From assembly GCA_031275535.1 (NCBI GenBank), contig JAISOR010000137.1, positions 1 to 6,706 on the forward strand: 6,706 nucleotides of DNA. The letters run 5' to 3'. Below the pieces are notes generated by a model. That model was given only the letters and a program-made list of their open reading frames with translations. It was not told where the DNA came from and did not search any database. The stretch comes from Treponema sp. GTDB taxonomy: Bacteria > Spirochaetota > Spirochaetia > Treponematales > Breznakiellaceae. The translations under genes and the position numbers were made by a program. Shown in pieces: positions 5,392-6,706 of this stretch (its first letter is position 1; every line of letters begins with the position of its first letter).

Positions 5392-6183
5392 TCAATCCCG
5401 GTAGTAGGCAACGGTCCGGAGGAAAAGCCCCCTGGGGGGCGCCGTGGGGCCCGCCAATGAGCGCCGGCATGATTCCAGGATTGTTTTAAATTCATCCGGG
5501 CTAAGGTCCTTCTCTTCGTAGTAAAGCAGGGTCCCCACCATGGAACGGACCATCTTCCACAGAAAAGCATTGGCGGTAACCTCAAAGATCAAAGTGTCCC
5601 CCTGGACAAAGAAATGGGCCGCCGAAATATACCGGCTCCGGGATTCGCCGGGGTCCCGGGGGATGGCAAAAAGGGAACAATCCCGCTCTCCCAATAGCTG
5701 CCGGGCATAGGCATTCAAGACCCGCAGCCGGGGACGGCGCCATAACTGGAGGGCATAGCGCAGTTCGTGGGGCAGCCCGGCGCGGCCGCAGATACACTGA
5801 TACCGGTAGGTCCTGGACCGGGCGTCAAACCGGGCGTGAAAATCGGGCCGGGTTTCCCGGGCCTCCAGGATCCGGACATCCTGGGGGAGCAGGCTGTTGA
5901 GGGCGGGAACAAAGCGTTCCGCATCCATGGCCCTTATGGCGGTACGGAAATTGGCGACCTGCCCCGCCGCATGGACCCCGGCGTCGGTCCTTCCGGATCC
6001 CAGGAGGCTTACGGGCCCTTTATGCAATTTTTCCAGCGCCGCCTCTATGGTTCCCTGAACCGTCCGGGGGCCCCGGCCGGGTATATCCGGGGAAGCTCCC
6101 GCCCCTCCCTGGCGCTGCCACCCTGAAAAACCGGTGCCGTCGTAGGCTATTAAAAGCCGGATATTCCGCGAAAAACCACTCAT
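5392..6183 (-). CDS. truA: tRNA pseudouridine(38-40) synthase TruA
   Basis: This cytoplasmic enzyme converts uridines 38, 39 and 40 in the anticodon stem of tRNAs to pseudouridine. The 263 residues fit the usual length. Visible landmarks are LLIAYDGTGFSGWQRQ (10-25), TVQGTIEAAL (41-50), the catalytic block GSGRTDAGVHAAGQ (62-75) with Asp67 as nucleophile, FHARFDARSRTYRY (about 114-127) and WKMVRSMVGTLLYYE near the C-terminus. Between GWQRQ and TVQG lies a Gly/Pro-rich stretch (26-40) that is longer than in typical TruA proteins. It falls in a surface loop and spares the catalytic residues. The ATG at 6183 overlaps the stop of the upstream gene as ATGA and has no clear ribosome site of its own, which suggests coupling. 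Eighteen bases separate its stop from btuF. The function is secure. Confidence 0.97.
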   Translation of the reverse strand: MSGFSRNIRLLIAYDGTGFSGWQRQGGAGASPDIPGRGPRTVQGTIEAALEKLHKGPVSLLGSGRTDAGVHAAGQVANFRTAIRAMDAERFVPALNSLLPQDVRILEARETRPDFHARFDARSRTYRYQCICGRAGLPHELRYALQLWRRPRLRVLNAYARQLLGERDCSLFAIPRDPGESRSRYISAAHFFVQGDTLIFEVTANAFLWKMVRSMVGTLLYYEEKDLSPDEFKTILESCRRSLAGPTAPPRGLFLRTVAYYRD

Positions 6184-6706
6184 TCATCGGTCTCGTTCAG
6201 TTCTTTATTGATATTATCGTATAGCTCCCGGGCCCGTTCCAGGAGGGGGCCGGGCTTGGCCTTGGAGGATTTACCGAGGCCGAAGATCTTCGCTATGATT
6301 CGTTTTGCGTCGGCCAGGGCCAGGGCCCGCTGGGAGAGATCCTCCCTGGGGCCGTATTTCAGTTTCAGCAGGCCCGAAAGGTACAGGGCCCCTTCGTAGG
6401 CGTAGTTTTTATCCGTATCGGGGCCAAAGGCCTTGATTCCGGAAAGATTTTCCCTCCCGGTCTGCTCCCGGTTTATCGCCTCGCTGTAAAAATAGGCGGC
6501 CTTCTTCTTAAAAAGCAGGGCCAGCCAGTCGTAATGCTCTCCGGGTTTTTTCTTATCCATCTCTTCCAGCAGCCACCCGGCCCGCAGCGCGGCGATACCC
6601 TGCTTGATGGTGGGGGAAAAATCCCTGGGAAAATAATCGTAACACCGGAGAACCAGGTACTGGGAAGCCGCCCCCTCCACCAGTCCCCGGGGTTCATGAA
6701 AGTCTA
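6180..6706 (-). CDS. DUF2225-family protein, C-terminal part (5' end outside window)
   Basis: The frame is open from the right edge, and 174 residues are visible before the TGA at 6182-6180. A GTG at 6680 is not a convincing start, because homologous-looking sequence continues upstream of it (DFHEPRGLVEGAASQYLV). The visible part is helical and Lys/Leu-rich. It includes YDYFPRDFSPTIKQGIAALR, YDWLALLFKKKAAYFY, FGPDTDKNYAYEGALYL and, near the end, IFGLGKSSKAKPGPLLERAR. This pattern is recalled from treponemal DUF2225 proteins, whose N-terminal part carries a zinc-ribbon-like segment that would lie outside the window. No signal peptide or membrane segment is seen in this part. The role of the family is unknown, and no function is assigned. 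Its stop overlaps the truA start, so it is probably the upstream member of the same transcript. The family match is from memory and was not searched. Confidence 0.7.
   Translation of the reverse strand, partial: DFHEPRGLVEGAASQYLVLRCYDYFPRDFSPTIKQGIAALRAGWLLEEMDKKKPGEHYDWLALLFKKKAAYFYSEAINREQTGRENLSGIKAFGPDTDKNYAYEGALYLSGLLKLKYGPREDLSQRALALADAKRIIAKIFGLGKSSKAKPGPLLERARELYDNINKELNETDE

Noticed and set aside
4420..5460. Long plus-strand open frame antisense to btuF (346 codons)
   Set aside because: It spans the btuF-truA junction and the strong minus-strand ribosome site, shows no recognisable motif, and is explained by high GC reducing stop codons.
1..6706. CRISPR arrays, tRNA or rRNA genes, insertion sequences, phage genes
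   Set aside because: No spaced direct repeats, cloverleaf-like sequence, transposase motifs or terminal inverted repeats were found on either strand.

Overview
The window looks like part of a spirochaete chromosome, most likely a treponeme of the termite-gut or free-living type. This is inferred from gene content: a DUF2225 protein joined to truA, lipoproteins with relaxed lipoboxes, and a dead hybrid-kinase receiver domain of a type common in such genomes. No taxonomic marker gene is present. The DNA is GC-rich (about 60-65% in most genes, locally near 80% in the peptidase gene) and almost fully coding. The exception is the 188 bases at 235-422, which are about 46% GC.

Left part, 1-1190. 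The plus strand opens with the C-terminal end of a DtxR/IdeR-type metal-dependent repressor (1-234), whose DNA-binding domain lies outside the window. Its stop overlaps, tail to tail, the stop of a minus-strand relic of a response-regulator receiver domain (about 226-408). The relic keeps the conserved Thr and Lys but has lost its phosphorylation site. A likely promoter (373-401) and ribosome binding site (412-416) for the next gene lie inside or just beside the relic. That gene (423-1190, plus) is a compact RsmB/NOP2/Sun-family RNA m5C methyltransferase resembling the NSUN3/NSUN4 branch.

Right part, 1187-6706, all minus strand. This is one tightly packed gene row read from right to left: DUF2225 protein (5' end outside the window), truA, a BtuF-like substrate-binding lipoprotein, a two-domain lipoprotein (flavodoxin-like domain plus M15 D,D-/L,D-carboxypeptidase domain), a FecCD/BtuC-type permease and a BtuD/FhuC-type ATPase. 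Three junctions are 4-base stop/start overlaps (ATGA at 6183-6180 and 1978-1975, TTGA at 4420-4417), and the other two gaps are 18 and 13 bases. One transcript with translational coupling is therefore likely. The binding protein, permease and ATPase form a complete importer, most like those for cobalamin or other corrinoids. Heme or ferric siderophore cannot be excluded.

The most unusual item is the peptidase lipoprotein inserted between the binding protein and the permease. It joins an exported flavodoxin-like domain, whose FMN-phosphate loop has lost its consensus, to a VanY-like peptidase with all its zinc ligands. Other points are a 24-base perfect palindrome in the btuF linker region and two 9-base G/C homopolymers inside transporter genes.
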